From positions 1 through 46,485 of the forward strand of contig CAZUWY010000004.1 of assembly GCA_964624395.1 (NCBI GenBank): 46,485 bases of DNA, read 5' to 3'. The stretch comes from UBA1046 sp964624395. Its GTDB lineage: Bacteria; Bacillota; Clostridia; Saccharofermentanales; DTU023. How positions within the stretch are numbered: the first letter of the stretch is position 1; every line of letters starts with the position of its first letter. The translations under genes were made by a program, and so were the position numbers. The notes below the pieces were generated by a model, which saw only the letters and a program-made list of their open reading frames with translations, did no database searches and had not been told where the DNA came from. This document shows, piece after piece, positions 25,609-34,553 of the stretch.

Positions 25609-26196
25609 ATGGAAAGACAAATCAAAGTTCAATTATTGCAAAGGGAGATAAGCCTAGCAGATTATATTGAGAATTATCTGGACATAGACAGATTTCTAAA
25701 CTATTGCAAAGAATGTCCAGATTACGGTCTTTTCTGGGTTTGCCCTCCTTTAAGTTTCAACGCAGAAGATTTTTGGCGCCAGTACGACAGCCTTCTCCTC
25801 TATGGTAAAAAGATCATGCTTCCCCGGCAGATGACTGAAATCCAATATAGCCAAGAGGATCTGAATGCTTTAGTCGACAGTTTACTGGCTGATAAAAAGA
25901 GGGAAATTACTGCAGATCTACTTAAGATGGAAAAATATTTCCCCGGCAGCAAAGCTTTGGCCGCCGGCAAATGCGACGGCTGTGTTGTCTGCTCCAGGCA
26001 ACTTGAGCTAGAGTGCCCCAAACCATTTTATGCCCGCTATTCGCTTGAAGCTCTGGGCGGTGATGTGGTAAAAACCGCCAAAGACTATCTGGGAGTAGAT
26101 CTTTTGTGGCCGAAGAACGGCTATTTGCCTGAATATTTTTTCCTTTTAGGTGGGCTTTTAAAGAAAAAAGGCCATCTTTTTCCAGATGACCCTTGA
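25609..26196 (+). CDS. DUF2284 cysteine-rich putative metal-binding protein
   Basis: A 195-residue protein of the DUF2284 family, common in anaerobes and of unknown function. It has two cysteine groups: CKECPDYGLFWVCPP (Cys33, Cys36, Cys45) and GKCDGCVVCSRQLELEC (about Cys122, 125, 128, 136), which suggest an Fe-S or zinc site. It is soluble by composition. The gene follows the phosphoesterase by 24 bases. Its last codons contain the minus-strand terminator of the opp operon. Confidence 0.8.
   Translation: MERQIKVQLLQREISLADYIENYLDIDRFLNYCKECPDYGLFWVCPPLSFNAEDFWRQYDSLLLYGKKIMLPRQMTEIQYSQEDLNALVDSLLADKKREITADLLKMEKYFPGSKALAAGKCDGCVVCSRQLELECPKPFYARYSLEALGGDVVKTAKDYLGVDLLWPKNGYLPEYFFLLGGLLKKKGHLFPDDP
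26164..26191 (-). terminator. Terminator of the opp operon inside the DUF2284 coding end
   Basis: On the minus strand GGTCATCT (26191-26184), a six-base loop and AGATGGCC (26177-26170) pair fully with one G-U, followed by TTTTTT (26169-26164). On the plus strand the G-U becomes a C-A mismatch, so the element is better suited to minus-strand transcription. Confidence 0.75.
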
Positions 26197-26218
26197 TCCT
26201 AATTTGAAATACAAAAGC

Positions 26219-26533
26219 CTAGCGCAACCAGACAAAGACACAAAACAAGATAAATAAAACCAGCCCGGCAATATAGACAGTGGCAATTAAAAGAGCACTC
26301 AAAAGAGAATTGCGGGTGAAAGCCCTGATATCTTCTCTGGTAAACTCACTGGCGGGAGAAGCCAGACCCTGATCTTCCCTGCTCAGTCTTCTTTCTTTCC
26401 AGTTGCGAATATCTCTGCGTGCATATTTTCCAGCAGCTGAATCAAAGATTGACGGCCTGGTCCAGGGCATGCCTTCAACATCCATATTGGCAACCACTTG
26501 ACCATCATCTAATTTGTCTTTATCTCTCCGCAT
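26219..26533 (-). CDS. Small C-terminally anchored membrane protein, opp operon
   Basis: A 104-residue protein I do not recognise. Residues 1-70 are highly charged and probably cytoplasmic (including RRDIRNWKERRLSRED). Residues about 75-104 form one long hydrophobic segment ending at the stop (LLIATVYIAGLVLFILFCVF). It starts 18 bases after oppF, with AAAGG upstream, and is followed by the operon terminator, so it is very likely co-transcribed with the peptide importer. A role as an accessory or regulator of the transporter is only a guess. Confidence 0.6.
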   Translation of the reverse strand: MRRDKDKLDDGQVVANMDVEGMPWTRPSIFDSAAGKYARRDIRNWKERRLSREDQGLASPASEFTREDIRAFTRNSLLSALLIATVYIAGLVLFILFCVFVWLR

Positions 26534-26551
26534 CCTTTGCCTTTATCCAAT

Positions 26552-27646
26552 CTAATTTTGAGCTTTATTTTCTCTCTCACTAGTGGAATAATCCGCAATC
26601 TTGGCACCCTGATAGAGATGGCAGATGGTGTAATGGCCGTCTTCCACTTCGTAGGTCGGCGGCGGTGGCTCAACTTTACAGATATCCATTACCTTGGGGC
26701 ATCTGGTATGGAATTTGCAGCCTGCCGGCGGATTAACCGGTGAGGGTATGGTTCCAGATAGAGGGATCTTGTCCGCCTTGTAGTCTGGGTCAGGAACCGG
26801 TATAGCGCTGAAGAGGGCCTGGGTATAGGGGTGAAGTGGGTTTCTGAATATATCTTCTTTGCTGCCCGTCTCCACCAGCTGGCCTAGGTACATGACGCTG
26901 ATCACATCTGAAATATGCTCGACAACTGACAGATCATGCGAGATGAAAATATAAGAGAGGCCCCGGCTTTCCTGCAGATCCATCAAAAGATTGATTATCT
27001 GGGCCTGCACGGAAACATCCAGAGCAGACACCGGTTCATCACAAACGATGAAATCAGGTTTAAGTGCAATTGCCCTGGCTATACAGATGCGCTGGCGCTG
27101 TCCGCCGGAGAATTCATGGGGGTAGCGATTGCGATGGTATGGCTGCAGGCCGCAGTCAATCATTACTTTATCAATATAGTCGTCAAACTCATCCTCGGGC
27201 ACCACTTTGTGCTCTCTGACTGCTTCGCCGATGATCTCACCGACAGGAAGTCTAGGTGAAAGGCTGGAGAATGGGTCTTGAAATATTATCTGCATCTGCG
27301 GTCTGATCCGCCTCAACTCCTCGCGGCTGAGGCTGTATAAATCCATCCCTTTAAAATAGACATCGCCTTCAGTTTTAGGGGTTAGGCGCAGGATAGATCT
27401 GCCGGCAGTCGTTTTGCCACAGCCGGACTCTCCGACCAGGCCCAGAGTTTTTCCCCGCTCCAGGTCAAAAGAAATACCATCCACTGCTTTGACCTGAGCT
27501 ACAACCCGCTGAAAGATGCCGTCTTTGACCGGGAAATAGGTCTTTAGTCCTCTAACCTTAAGCAGTGCTTCATCATTGGCTCTGGCTTCTATCTCAGCAG
27601 CAGCTGTTATCTCTGCCTGAGCGAGAGATTTATTATTTTCCAGCAT
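26552..27646 (-). CDS. oppF: Oligopeptide ABC importer ATPase OppF
   Basis: A 364-residue ATP-binding subunit. Walker A is GLVGESGCGKTT, the Q-loop IIFQDPFSSLSPR, the ABC signature HEFSGGQRQR, Walker B FIVCDEPVSALD, and the H-loop is in IFISHDLSVV. The oligopeptide-type C-terminal region has CKFHTRCPKVMDIC, the cysteines of the Opp/Dpp Fe-S or structural motif. Its ATG overlaps the stop of oppD (TAATG). It powers import with OppD at the inner membrane face. Confidence 0.95.
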   Translation of the reverse strand: MLENNKSLAQAEITAAAEIEARANDEALLKVRGLKTYFPVKDGIFQRVVAQVKAVDGISFDLERGKTLGLVGESGCGKTTAGRSILRLTPKTEGDVYFKGMDLYSLSREELRRIRPQMQIIFQDPFSSLSPRLPVGEIIGEAVREHKVVPEDEFDDYIDKVMIDCGLQPYHRNRYPHEFSGGQRQRICIARAIALKPDFIVCDEPVSALDVSVQAQIINLLMDLQESRGLSYIFISHDLSVVEHISDVISVMYLGQLVETGSKEDIFRNPLHPYTQALFSAIPVPDPDYKADKIPLSGTIPSPVNPPAGCKFHTRCPKVMDICKVEPPPPTYEVEDGHYTICHLYQGAKIADYSTSERENKAQN

Positions 27647-28824
27647 TATTTCACCACCCCTTCCTTGCCTATGATCTCCGAAGCCCTGTAGCAGGCGGCA
27701 AAATGTGTCGGAGAAAGCTGTTTAAGTTCAGGATAAGGGCCTTTGCAGATTTCTTTGGCATAATCGCAACGATCAAGAAAGTAGCAGTGATCGGGCAGAT
27801 CAATGGGATTGGGCACTTTGCCGGGTATTGAATAAAGTCTTTCCACTCTGCGGTTTATAACCGGTCTGGAGGCCATCAACCCAATTGTATAGGGATGGGC
27901 CGGAGTATGGAAAACCTCCCTCACAGTTCCGCGCTCAACAATCCTGCCGGCATACATGACTACGACAAAATCCGCCATCTCAGCTATGACACCTAGATCA
28001 TGAGTTATGAGCATGATGGAGCTGTTGATCTGATCTTTCAAATTGCGCAATATATCCAAGATCTGCGCCTGTATGGTCACATCAAGTGCTGTGGTCGGTT
28101 CATCGGCAATAATAAGGGCAGGATCGCAGGCCAGGGCCATGGCAATCATGGCTCTTTGCCTCATACCACCGGACAGCTCATGCGGGTACATGTTGTAGAC
28201 GCCTTTACTGTTAGCTATCTTGACCAGGTCAAACATTTGCACGGTACGCTGCTTCACCTGTTCCTTGGTCATCTGGGGATTATGCAGCTGAACAACCTCA
28301 TCCACCTGATCTCCCACTTTAAAGACAGGATTGAGGCTGGTCATCGGCTCCTGGAAAATCATGGATATAATATTGCCGCGGATCATGCGCATCATATCGA
28401 TAGGCATTTTCACCACATCGTAGACTTTCTCCTCCGACACCAAAAGACGTATCTCACCTTCAACAATCTGCCCGGTAGGTCTGGGAATAAGCTGCATGGT
28501 GGAAAGGCTGGTCACAGATTTGCCGCAGCCTGATTCTCCAACCACGCCGACTGTTTTACCGATCGGCATGTCAAAGCTCACTCCATCCACAGCCTTAACC
28601 GTACCGGTGTCAGTGAAAAAATAGGTGTGCAGATTATCTATCTCCAGCACATTTTCCGGATTTTTCATCTGACTGAGATATTCAGCCTCGGGTATATTCG
28701 TTCTCGAACGCAGGCGCTCAAATCTATTCATCACCTCGCGGTTGTGCTTTGCTATCACTCTTTGTTCTCTCGCAGAGAGATATTGTTTCTTTTGTTTTTT
28801 CTCTTTTTCTTTTCGCTTAAACAT
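27646..28824 (-). CDS. oppD: Oligopeptide ABC importer ATPase OppD
   Basis: The second ATP-binding subunit. Walker A GVVGESGCGKSVT, Q-loop MIFQEPMTSLNPVF, signature HELSGGMRQR, Walker B LIIADEPTTALD and H-loop ITHDLGVIAE are intact. A C-terminal cysteine motif is present (HCYFLDRCDYAKEIC). The first 60 residues are unusually basic (FKRKEKEKKQKKQ). ATG 28824 has AGGTGAG four bases upstream and is preferred to a GTG at 28833. It abuts the oppC stop. Confidence 0.94.
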   Translation of the reverse strand: MFKRKEKEKKQKKQYLSAREQRVIAKHNREVMNRFERLRSRTNIPEAEYLSQMKNPENVLEIDNLHTYFFTDTGTVKAVDGVSFDMPIGKTVGVVGESGCGKSVTSLSTMQLIPRPTGQIVEGEIRLLVSEEKVYDVVKMPIDMMRMIRGNIISMIFQEPMTSLNPVFKVGDQVDEVVQLHNPQMTKEQVKQRTVQMFDLVKIANSKGVYNMYPHELSGGMRQRAMIAMALACDPALIIADEPTTALDVTIQAQILDILRNLKDQINSSIMLITHDLGVIAEMADFVVVMYAGRIVERGTVREVFHTPAHPYTIGLMASRPVINRRVERLYSIPGKVPNPIDLPDHCYFLDRCDYAKEICKGPYPELKQLSPTHFAACYRASEIIGKEGVVK

Positions 28825-28833
28825 CCGTCTCAC

Positions 28834-30645
28834 CTACCGTTTCATCCGTGGATCAAAGGCATCGCGCAAGCCGTCGCCGACAAAGTTAAAGGCCAAGACG
28901 GTGATAACAATGCATAGGCCGGCAGGGATCCAAAGCCAGGGGAAATTGTTCATATCGTAGGCCGTACTGACCCCGTTTATTATATTGCCCCAGGTTGCAG
29001 TCGGATATTTAACACCCAGACCGAGAAAACTCAAAGTCGATTCTGTAATGATCGTCGAACCAAGGCTCATGGTGGCCGTAACGATAAGCAGGGGGATAAC
29101 ATTGGGCACCAGATGCTTGAAAATCCGACGTCTAACCCTCAGCCCGGTAGCTTCAGCTGCAACCATGTATTCTTGTTCTCTCAGGGATAAAATCTGCCCT
29201 CTCACCATGCGGGCGATTCCAGCCCAGCTGAGAATTCCCAGTACTATCATCAAATAGAGTAATCGGGTATTGCCCTTGAGTTTTAATTCATCCATGATGG
29301 CTCCCAGGATAATTAAAATGGGCATGGTGGGGATGCAAAAGAAGATTTCGACCAGGCGCATGATGATCATGTCGATGACACCGCCGAAATAGCCGGCCAG
29401 GCCGCCCAGAATCACACCGATGAACATTTCAATCAATACGACGACAAAGCCCACCAGAAGGGACACTCTGCCCCCGTACATCAGTCTGGTGAACATATCC
29501 ATACCGGTGGCATCCGTACCCAGCAGATGCTCGCTGGACGGCGCTGAGCGCATATTGTAAATAGTGATTGTCTGCATCTCGCGCAAAACCCAGCGCTGGT
29601 ACCTGAGCTCAAAGATAAATTCACGCTCTTCACCATCTAGCGGGTAGCTAAAGGATTTTTCATTATTTTCAATGGCATCGATTGCGGCAACGACAAAACC
29701 TATCGGCAGATGAACATTTTGATTGAGAGCATTGACCATATGAGGAGATAAGGTGGCGTAGAGAGTGCCATCCTTCAAACTGACATCAACCTGATCATCG
29801 TGATTTACTTGTACCAGATAGGAAGTATCTGCAACTTCAATTTCATACTGGCCGGGCCCGGCTAAAGCTGCCTCTTCCACCGCCAGCTGAAATTCAAAAC
29901 TGTTTTTTGATGAAGCCTGATCGAAAGTCATCACATTATAGCTGGCCAGAGCAACCGGCCTGGTTGAATAAACGCGATAGGCCCTGCCGTCTTCTTCAAT
30001 AATATATGCCTCATCTGCAAAGACAATTTCGGACTGCCCTGTTTCAATTGCAGTAATAAGCGCTTCTTCAAGCCCAGGTGGTAAATTTGCTCCGTCTGCA
30101 GGTCTCAGCTTTTTACCTAATGTAATGAAATTAGTGATTTCAATGCCGGCATTGACGATATAGGCATTGTCAGACAAGCGATCAATATCAAAGATATTGC
30201 CAGCGTATTCATAGCTGCTTCTCCCCTCGCCAATTGCCTTAAGCATATACGCCCGGGCACCGGCAGGAAAATCTGCATTTTCTTTGACTAAAAAGCGCAG
30301 CTCTTCATTTTTTTGTACGCCGCCAAAATCCTGCAAACGCTGTTCCTTGGTATAGAAAATCTCCTGATATCCATAGGGTGAAAGCTCAGCGCCCACAAAA
30401 GAAAACAAGAACATAAAAAGAAGTATAACTACGCCCGCAACCGCCAGTCGATTGCGAATAAAGCGCCTGAAAACTAGGGCACTGGGAGAGAGCACCTTGA
30501 TTCTGCGCTCATCATCCAAGGCATACTCTTCATCTATTGCCTGTGATACAGCTTCAGCTGCTTCTATCAGCTCTTCTCTTTCTCTTTTATCCGCTTCTTC
30601 CTCAGCTAGGGCCAGGGCATCTTTTTTATTATCCAAATCGTTCAT
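28834..30645 (-). CDS. oppC: Oligopeptide ABC importer permease OppC with large extracellular insert
   Basis: A 603-residue permease, about twice the usual OppC length. An acidic cytoplasmic head (1-60) precedes the first membrane span (about 66-88). The normal permease resumes at SEHLLGTDATGMDMFTRLMYGG (371-392) and continues with the five remaining spans and the EAA loop (EYMVAAEATGLRVRRRIFKHLVPN). Residues about 93-362 are an insertion between spans 1 and 2 and must face outside, where the binding protein docks. It contains four degenerate copies of one motif (see findings). TTAGGAGGGG precedes the ATG. The frame is intact, so this is not an assembly artefact. Confidence 0.93.
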   Translation of the reverse strand: MNDLDNKKDALALAEEEADKREREELIEAAEAVSQAIDEEYALDDERRIKVLSPSALVFRRFIRNRLAVAGVVILLFMFLFSFVGAELSPYGYQEIFYTKEQRLQDFGGVQKNEELRFLVKENADFPAGARAYMLKAIGEGRSSYEYAGNIFDIDRLSDNAYIVNAGIEITNFITLGKKLRPADGANLPPGLEEALITAIETGQSEIVFADEAYIIEEDGRAYRVYSTRPVALASYNVMTFDQASSKNSFEFQLAVEEAALAGPGQYEIEVADTSYLVQVNHDDQVDVSLKDGTLYATLSPHMVNALNQNVHLPIGFVVAAIDAIENNEKSFSYPLDGEEREFIFELRYQRWVLREMQTITIYNMRSAPSSEHLLGTDATGMDMFTRLMYGGRVSLLVGFVVVLIEMFIGVILGGLAGYFGGVIDMIIMRLVEIFFCIPTMPILIILGAIMDELKLKGNTRLLYLMIVLGILSWAGIARMVRGQILSLREQEYMVAAEATGLRVRRRIFKHLVPNVIPLLIVTATMSLGSTIITESTLSFLGLGVKYPTATWGNIINGVSTAYDMNNFPWLWIPAGLCIVITVLAFNFVGDGLRDAFDPRMKR

Positions 30646-30654
30646 AAACCCCTC

Positions 30655-31647
30655 CTAACTTATACGTACGCGGGGATCAACCACTGCGTAGAGAATATCT
30701 TGGATTAAAAGGCCCACCAGCGTAAGAATGGACATAAAAGCCAGATAAAACATGGTAAAAGGCACATCGCCCTGAGTCATGCACTGATAAGATGTATAGC
30801 CTATACCTTCAATCTGAAACAAGGTCTCTGTGATCATTGCCCCGGAGAACAAAGTTGGCAAAGAGCCGCCCAAAATTGTGACCACCGGTATCAATGTGTT
30901 GCGGAAGGCATGGTGGTTGATAACTCTGCTTTCGGCAACGCCTTTAGCACGGGCGGTGCGGATATAATCGGAGTTTAACACTTCGAGCATATTGGTGCGG
31001 GTATAGCGCACCAGACCGCCGATGCTCAAGAAGACCAAAACCACAATCGGCAAAATAAAATGATAGCTGATATCCAGCGTCTGCCCAAAAGGCGAGAAGA
31101 ATTCATGATTTCTCGAGATCATGCCGTAAAGTGGAAACCAGCCCAGTTTGGTTGAAAACACATATTTGAGTATTTCAGCCAGAAAGAAGGTCGGGAAGGA
31201 AATAGTTATAAGGGAGAGGAAGGTAATCATATAGTCAGTCCGAGAATACTGCTTGACTGCAGCCTTAACCCCGAGAGGGATGGCTATCACTATATGCAAG
31301 ATAAACTGGATGATATTCAATACGACCGAATACCAGATTTTATCTTTAAACACAGCTGTCACAGGTCTTTTAAAATGCCAGCTCTCGCCAAAATTTCCCC
31401 GCACAGCCTCCCCGGCCCAGTTAACATAACCTTCTATATAACCATCTCTCATATGGTAGATTTCTTCCAGCTCATCAAGCCAGTCCTGATAGCTTCTACT
31501 GGTATCTGTAGCAGCTCTCTGCCTGGCAATGCTGGAAACATAACTGGTTGGGAGATTGCGCATTAGGATATAAATCAGCAGCGTCACACAAATGAGAATG
31601 AAAACGCTGATCAACAATCTTTTGATGATATATTTCCGCATACTCAC
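30655..31647 (-). CDS. oppB: Oligopeptide ABC importer permease OppB
   Basis: A 330-residue six-span permease of normal length. The first span is IKRLLISVFILICVTLLIYILMR-like, and the family segment RTARAKGVAESRVINHHAFRNTLIPVVT contains the EAA loop that contacts the ATPases. GAMITETLFQIEGIGY and DPRVRIS at the end are typical. It pairs with the enlarged OppC. It is separated from oppA by 151 bases containing two hairpins. Confidence 0.94.
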   Translation of the reverse strand: MSMRKYIIKRLLISVFILICVTLLIYILMRNLPTSYVSSIARQRAATDTSRSYQDWLDELEEIYHMRDGYIEGYVNWAGEAVRGNFGESWHFKRPVTAVFKDKIWYSVVLNIIQFILHIVIAIPLGVKAAVKQYSRTDYMITFLSLITISFPTFFLAEILKYVFSTKLGWFPLYGMISRNHEFFSPFGQTLDISYHFILPIVVLVFLSIGGLVRYTRTNMLEVLNSDYIRTARAKGVAESRVINHHAFRNTLIPVVTILGGSLPTLFSGAMITETLFQIEGIGYTSYQCMTQGDVPFTMFYLAFMSILTLVGLLIQDILYAVVDPRVRIS

Positions 31648-31695
31648 TATCCTTTACTACATTGGCACTATCTTTCCTGATTTCTAATGAAGATA

Positions 31696-31717
31696 AGCCC
31701 GCCGCTAGCGGCGGGCT
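31696..31717 (-). promoter_or_regulatory. GC-rich hairpin between oppA and oppB
   Basis: A 22-base perfect palindrome with arms AGCCCGCCGCT and AGCGGCGGGCT. It forms a very stable stem but is followed on the minus strand by TTATCTTC rather than a U-run. It probably acts as an RNA stabiliser or partial terminator that lowers oppBCDF relative to oppA. Confidence 0.6.
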
Positions 31718-31753
31718 CATGCGACTTAGTTTGAAAAACAGTCTTTGTAGAAG

Positions 31754-31782
31754 ATCAGGGCATAGCTAAGCCATGCCCTGAT
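31754..31782 (-). promoter_or_regulatory. Second hairpin after oppA
   Basis: ATCAGGGCAT (31754-31763) and ATGCCCTGAT (31773-31782) form a ten-base stem with a nine-base loop, about 17 bases past the oppA stop. On the minus strand it is followed by CTTCTAC, so it is not a standard terminator. It could protect the 3' end of a processed oppA mRNA. Confidence 0.55.
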
Positions 31783-31798
31783 TTAAAGAACGATCTAA

Positions 31799-34450
31799 TT
31801 AGTTCATCTCCAATTTATAGAGTTCAGCCATCCAGCCATAGAAAGGAGTTACATCAGTCGGCAGTGTATCGATCTTGACACGCTCGGGGCTGAAGATTAC
31901 ACCCTCTTTTCTCTGGTAGTTAGGTACTTCAACCGCCCATTCAATGATCTTATCCAGGCAGGTTTTGTACATCTCTTTACGGAAGGCCATATCGGCACTG
32001 CTTCTAGCATCCATGATCCACTGGTCAAGTTCTGCGTCAGCGATGTGGTAATGGTTGCTGTTGGTGCCGCCTTTGCCGACAATATTGCTGCTGTGGTAGA
32101 CCTGATACATATCAGGATCAATGGTGGCGCCCCAGGCAGCTGTCCACATCTCTTGCTCACCAGAGTCTAGCTTGTTCCAAAGCACGTTGGAGTCAGCCGG
32201 ATCATTGATATCGAGAGTAATACCGATTGGTTCGAGGAGCTCACTGGCTGCAGATACGACACCGTATGCAGGGTGATCGCCAACGCCGTCAGCGGGAATT
32301 ACGATCTCGTAATCGAGCTTGGCGCCTTCAGGTGCAGCGGTGAATTTGCCGGCATCTTCATCAAAGGTAAAGCCTGCGGCCTTGAAGAAGCCAATAGCAG
32401 CTTCAACAGCAGCTTCTTTTTCTTCATCGTTGCTCATATCCTCTGTGTAGATCGGCTCACCGTCAACATTAACAGAGAAGGCTCTCTGGTAACCCTCGTC
32501 AGCGGGACGCGGGGCAGCCCAGGAGGTGTTAGAGATCGGGTACTCAATTGTCATGGCACGATCACCGTAGTAGGAATCATTGGTGACATAACGGAGTTGA
32601 GCAAAAACAGTGGCAAAGGCTCTGCGCAGATTCTTGGACTCTGCGGAAGCGGGATCTTTTCCTACCAGTACTGTGTCGGCATTGATACCGATATAGCCGT
32701 AGCCGAGGAAATCGTAAAGCAGGGTTGAGATCTTGTCGCCGTCGATTTCGTCACTGCCGTTGGCTTCCTTGATTTCATTAATGGTGGCCTCGTTGAAAGT
32801 CGGCACCATGGCATCAATTGTGCCACCCACTACGCCCTGTACGGCGTCAGTAGATTTGGTTTCACGGAACTGGACATAGTTGATCTTCGGAGCTCCGAGA
32901 TAATAATCCTCGTTGGCCTCAAAGAAAACTGTCTTGTTTTCGTATTTGACATATTTGTAAGGTCCTGCACCGAGTGGGAAGTCCGTTTTGTCGGTGATTG
33001 TATCTTGATTCTTAAATTCAAAACCAAATTTATTATTGTCATAGTCGAACAAAGAAGCATCGCCATAATAATGCAGCGGTGTAACTTGGATACCAAGTTT
33101 ATAAACTGCAGAGGCATCATAGCCTTTGACGGTAATTTCAAATTCTTTGTCACTCAGTTTCTTGATTCCTGCAATATTGGGTACGCCGCCTTCTTCAGCA
33201 GTCTCGTCCTTGGGACCCCATTCAAGAATGAAGTTTTGCTCCAGCTCAGTAACGTTGGGGCGCAGATCTGCACCGATCTCAACAGAAGCGGCCTTGTAGG
33301 GATTGTTACCATAAGCAGCCATCAGAGCATCATACCAGTCATCAGCAGTCGGATATTCATCATTGGTGAAATCCCACTCTTTTTCATAAACACCTTCGAT
33401 CACTGTGCTGAAACCGACAACTTCATCGTCTTCTTCAACTGGATCACCAAAGCCCCATAGGAGCATGGCCCAGGCAGTACGCAAGCCGTCATTTTCCCCT
33501 AATGTTTCGGGATCGGAATCGATCAGACCGGCATAGCTGTTGGCATATGTACCGTAGATGAACTCTACCAGCGGTCCAACCTGTTCTTTAAGCAAGGTCT
33601 GGTCGACATATTCTTTAACCCAGGCAAGCTGATCAGCTGTAAAGCTGTCGCCTTCCTGCCATTCATAATCCCAGCCCAGGCCTTCGGCATCTTCGGCGGG
33701 AGATAGTTTGGCCATCATATCGGCGAATATGTCTGCATATTTCTCACTCAGTTCGGCAGATGTCTGCGTCCGGTATTCATTCATACCAATAATGGGAACT
33801 GAATAGAGGGTAGAGGAACCTGTATACATCGGGTCTGAAAAAGCGTAATAGGTGAAAATTACGTCATCAATTGTCAGGGGCTCCCCGTCGCTGAATCTAA
33901 TGTCATCACGGATGGTGAAGTGGTAGATTGTCTCCTCAATCACACCGTCATCATTTTCGTCAACAGTTTCGATCTCAAGATTGGAAACAGCGTAATATGT
34001 ATAGGGAACGCCATTATACTCAGAGACCTGGCCTTCTGGTTTTCCGGCATTGAGCATCAGCTCACCGGCACGGTCATTTGTAATCAGGGCCACCTGTGTC
34101 ATATCAGCCACATCTCTGTCATAGGCTGTGTCTGCATAATAAGGACTAAATTTTTGGGAGAATTGATTGTATCCCACGACCAGAGGTGTGTCTGAAGCCG
34201 GCTCTTCTGTAGGCTCTTCCTCTTCAACTTCCTCCGGGGGTGCTTCCGTTTCTACTGGTGTCTCTTCGGTAGGTTTTTCCGGTGCATCAGTAGCTTCAGG
34301 CTCTGGTTTATCTGTCTTTGCTGGTTCTGTCTTCTCCGGCTCAGCAGGTGTTTCAATTTCGCCAACTTCCTTGCTGCTACATGCCGCCAAAAGACCAACC
34401 ACCATGACTATTGCCAGAAGCAATGCGAACATTTTGGTTTTCTTGCTCAT
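31799..34450 (-). CDS. oppA: Oligopeptide-binding lipoprotein OppA (oversized)
   Basis: An 883-residue family-5 solute-binding protein. The signal peptide ends in the lipobox LLAAC with Cys24 as the lipid-anchored residue. An acidic Pro/Glu/Thr linker (about 30-90) follows. Family segments are YHFTIRDDIRFSDGEPLTIDDVIFTYYAF and, later, FPLGAGPYKYVKYE. It is about 300 residues longer than typical OppA, partly from the linker and partly from extra sequence after the first lobe motif (about 215-400). AGGAGG lies just upstream of the ATG. It is the first gene of the operon. Confidence 0.93.
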   Translation of the reverse strand: MSKKTKMFALLLAIVMVVGLLAACSSKEVGEIETPAEPEKTEPAKTDKPEPEATDAPEKPTEETPVETEAPPEEVEEEEPTEEPASDTPLVVGYNQFSQKFSPYYADTAYDRDVADMTQVALITNDRAGELMLNAGKPEGQVSEYNGVPYTYYAVSNLEIETVDENDDGVIEETIYHFTIRDDIRFSDGEPLTIDDVIFTYYAFSDPMYTGSSTLYSVPIIGMNEYRTQTSAELSEKYADIFADMMAKLSPAEDAEGLGWDYEWQEGDSFTADQLAWVKEYVDQTLLKEQVGPLVEFIYGTYANSYAGLIDSDPETLGENDGLRTAWAMLLWGFGDPVEEDDEVVGFSTVIEGVYEKEWDFTNDEYPTADDWYDALMAAYGNNPYKAASVEIGADLRPNVTELEQNFILEWGPKDETAEEGGVPNIAGIKKLSDKEFEITVKGYDASAVYKLGIQVTPLHYYGDASLFDYDNNKFGFEFKNQDTITDKTDFPLGAGPYKYVKYENKTVFFEANEDYYLGAPKINYVQFRETKSTDAVQGVVGGTIDAMVPTFNEATINEIKEANGSDEIDGDKISTLLYDFLGYGYIGINADTVLVGKDPASAESKNLRRAFATVFAQLRYVTNDSYYGDRAMTIEYPISNTSWAAPRPADEGYQRAFSVNVDGEPIYTEDMSNDEEKEAAVEAAIGFFKAAGFTFDEDAGKFTAAPEGAKLDYEIVIPADGVGDHPAYGVVSAASELLEPIGITLDINDPADSNVLWNKLDSGEQEMWTAAWGATIDPDMYQVYHSSNIVGKGGTNSNHYHIADAELDQWIMDARSSADMAFRKEMYKTCLDKIIEWAVEVPNYQRKEGVIFSPERVKIDTLPTDVTPFYGWMAELYKLEMN

Positions 34451-34492
34451 TTTTTCCTCCTATTACTAATGATTTATAGAGTAATCAATTCA

Positions 34493-34543
34493 TACATCTA
34501 TTCACTTTAAAAAATCTACACCGAAATGCAGTAAATAGATGCA
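34493..34543 (-). promoter_or_regulatory. 13-bp hairpin at the 5' end of the oppA mRNA
   Basis: On the minus strand TGCATCTATTTAC (34543-34531) and GTGAATAGATGTA (34505-34493) pair at all 13 positions if two G-U pairs are allowed, around a 25-base loop. It starts within a few bases of the expected transcription start and lies about 40 bases before the oppA ATG. Confidence 0.6.
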
Positions 34544-34553
34544 GTGTTTTAGT

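Noticed and set aside
32273..34469. Several plus-strand frames opposite oppA
   Set aside because: oppA is intact and clearly recognised on the minus strand; these are its shadows.
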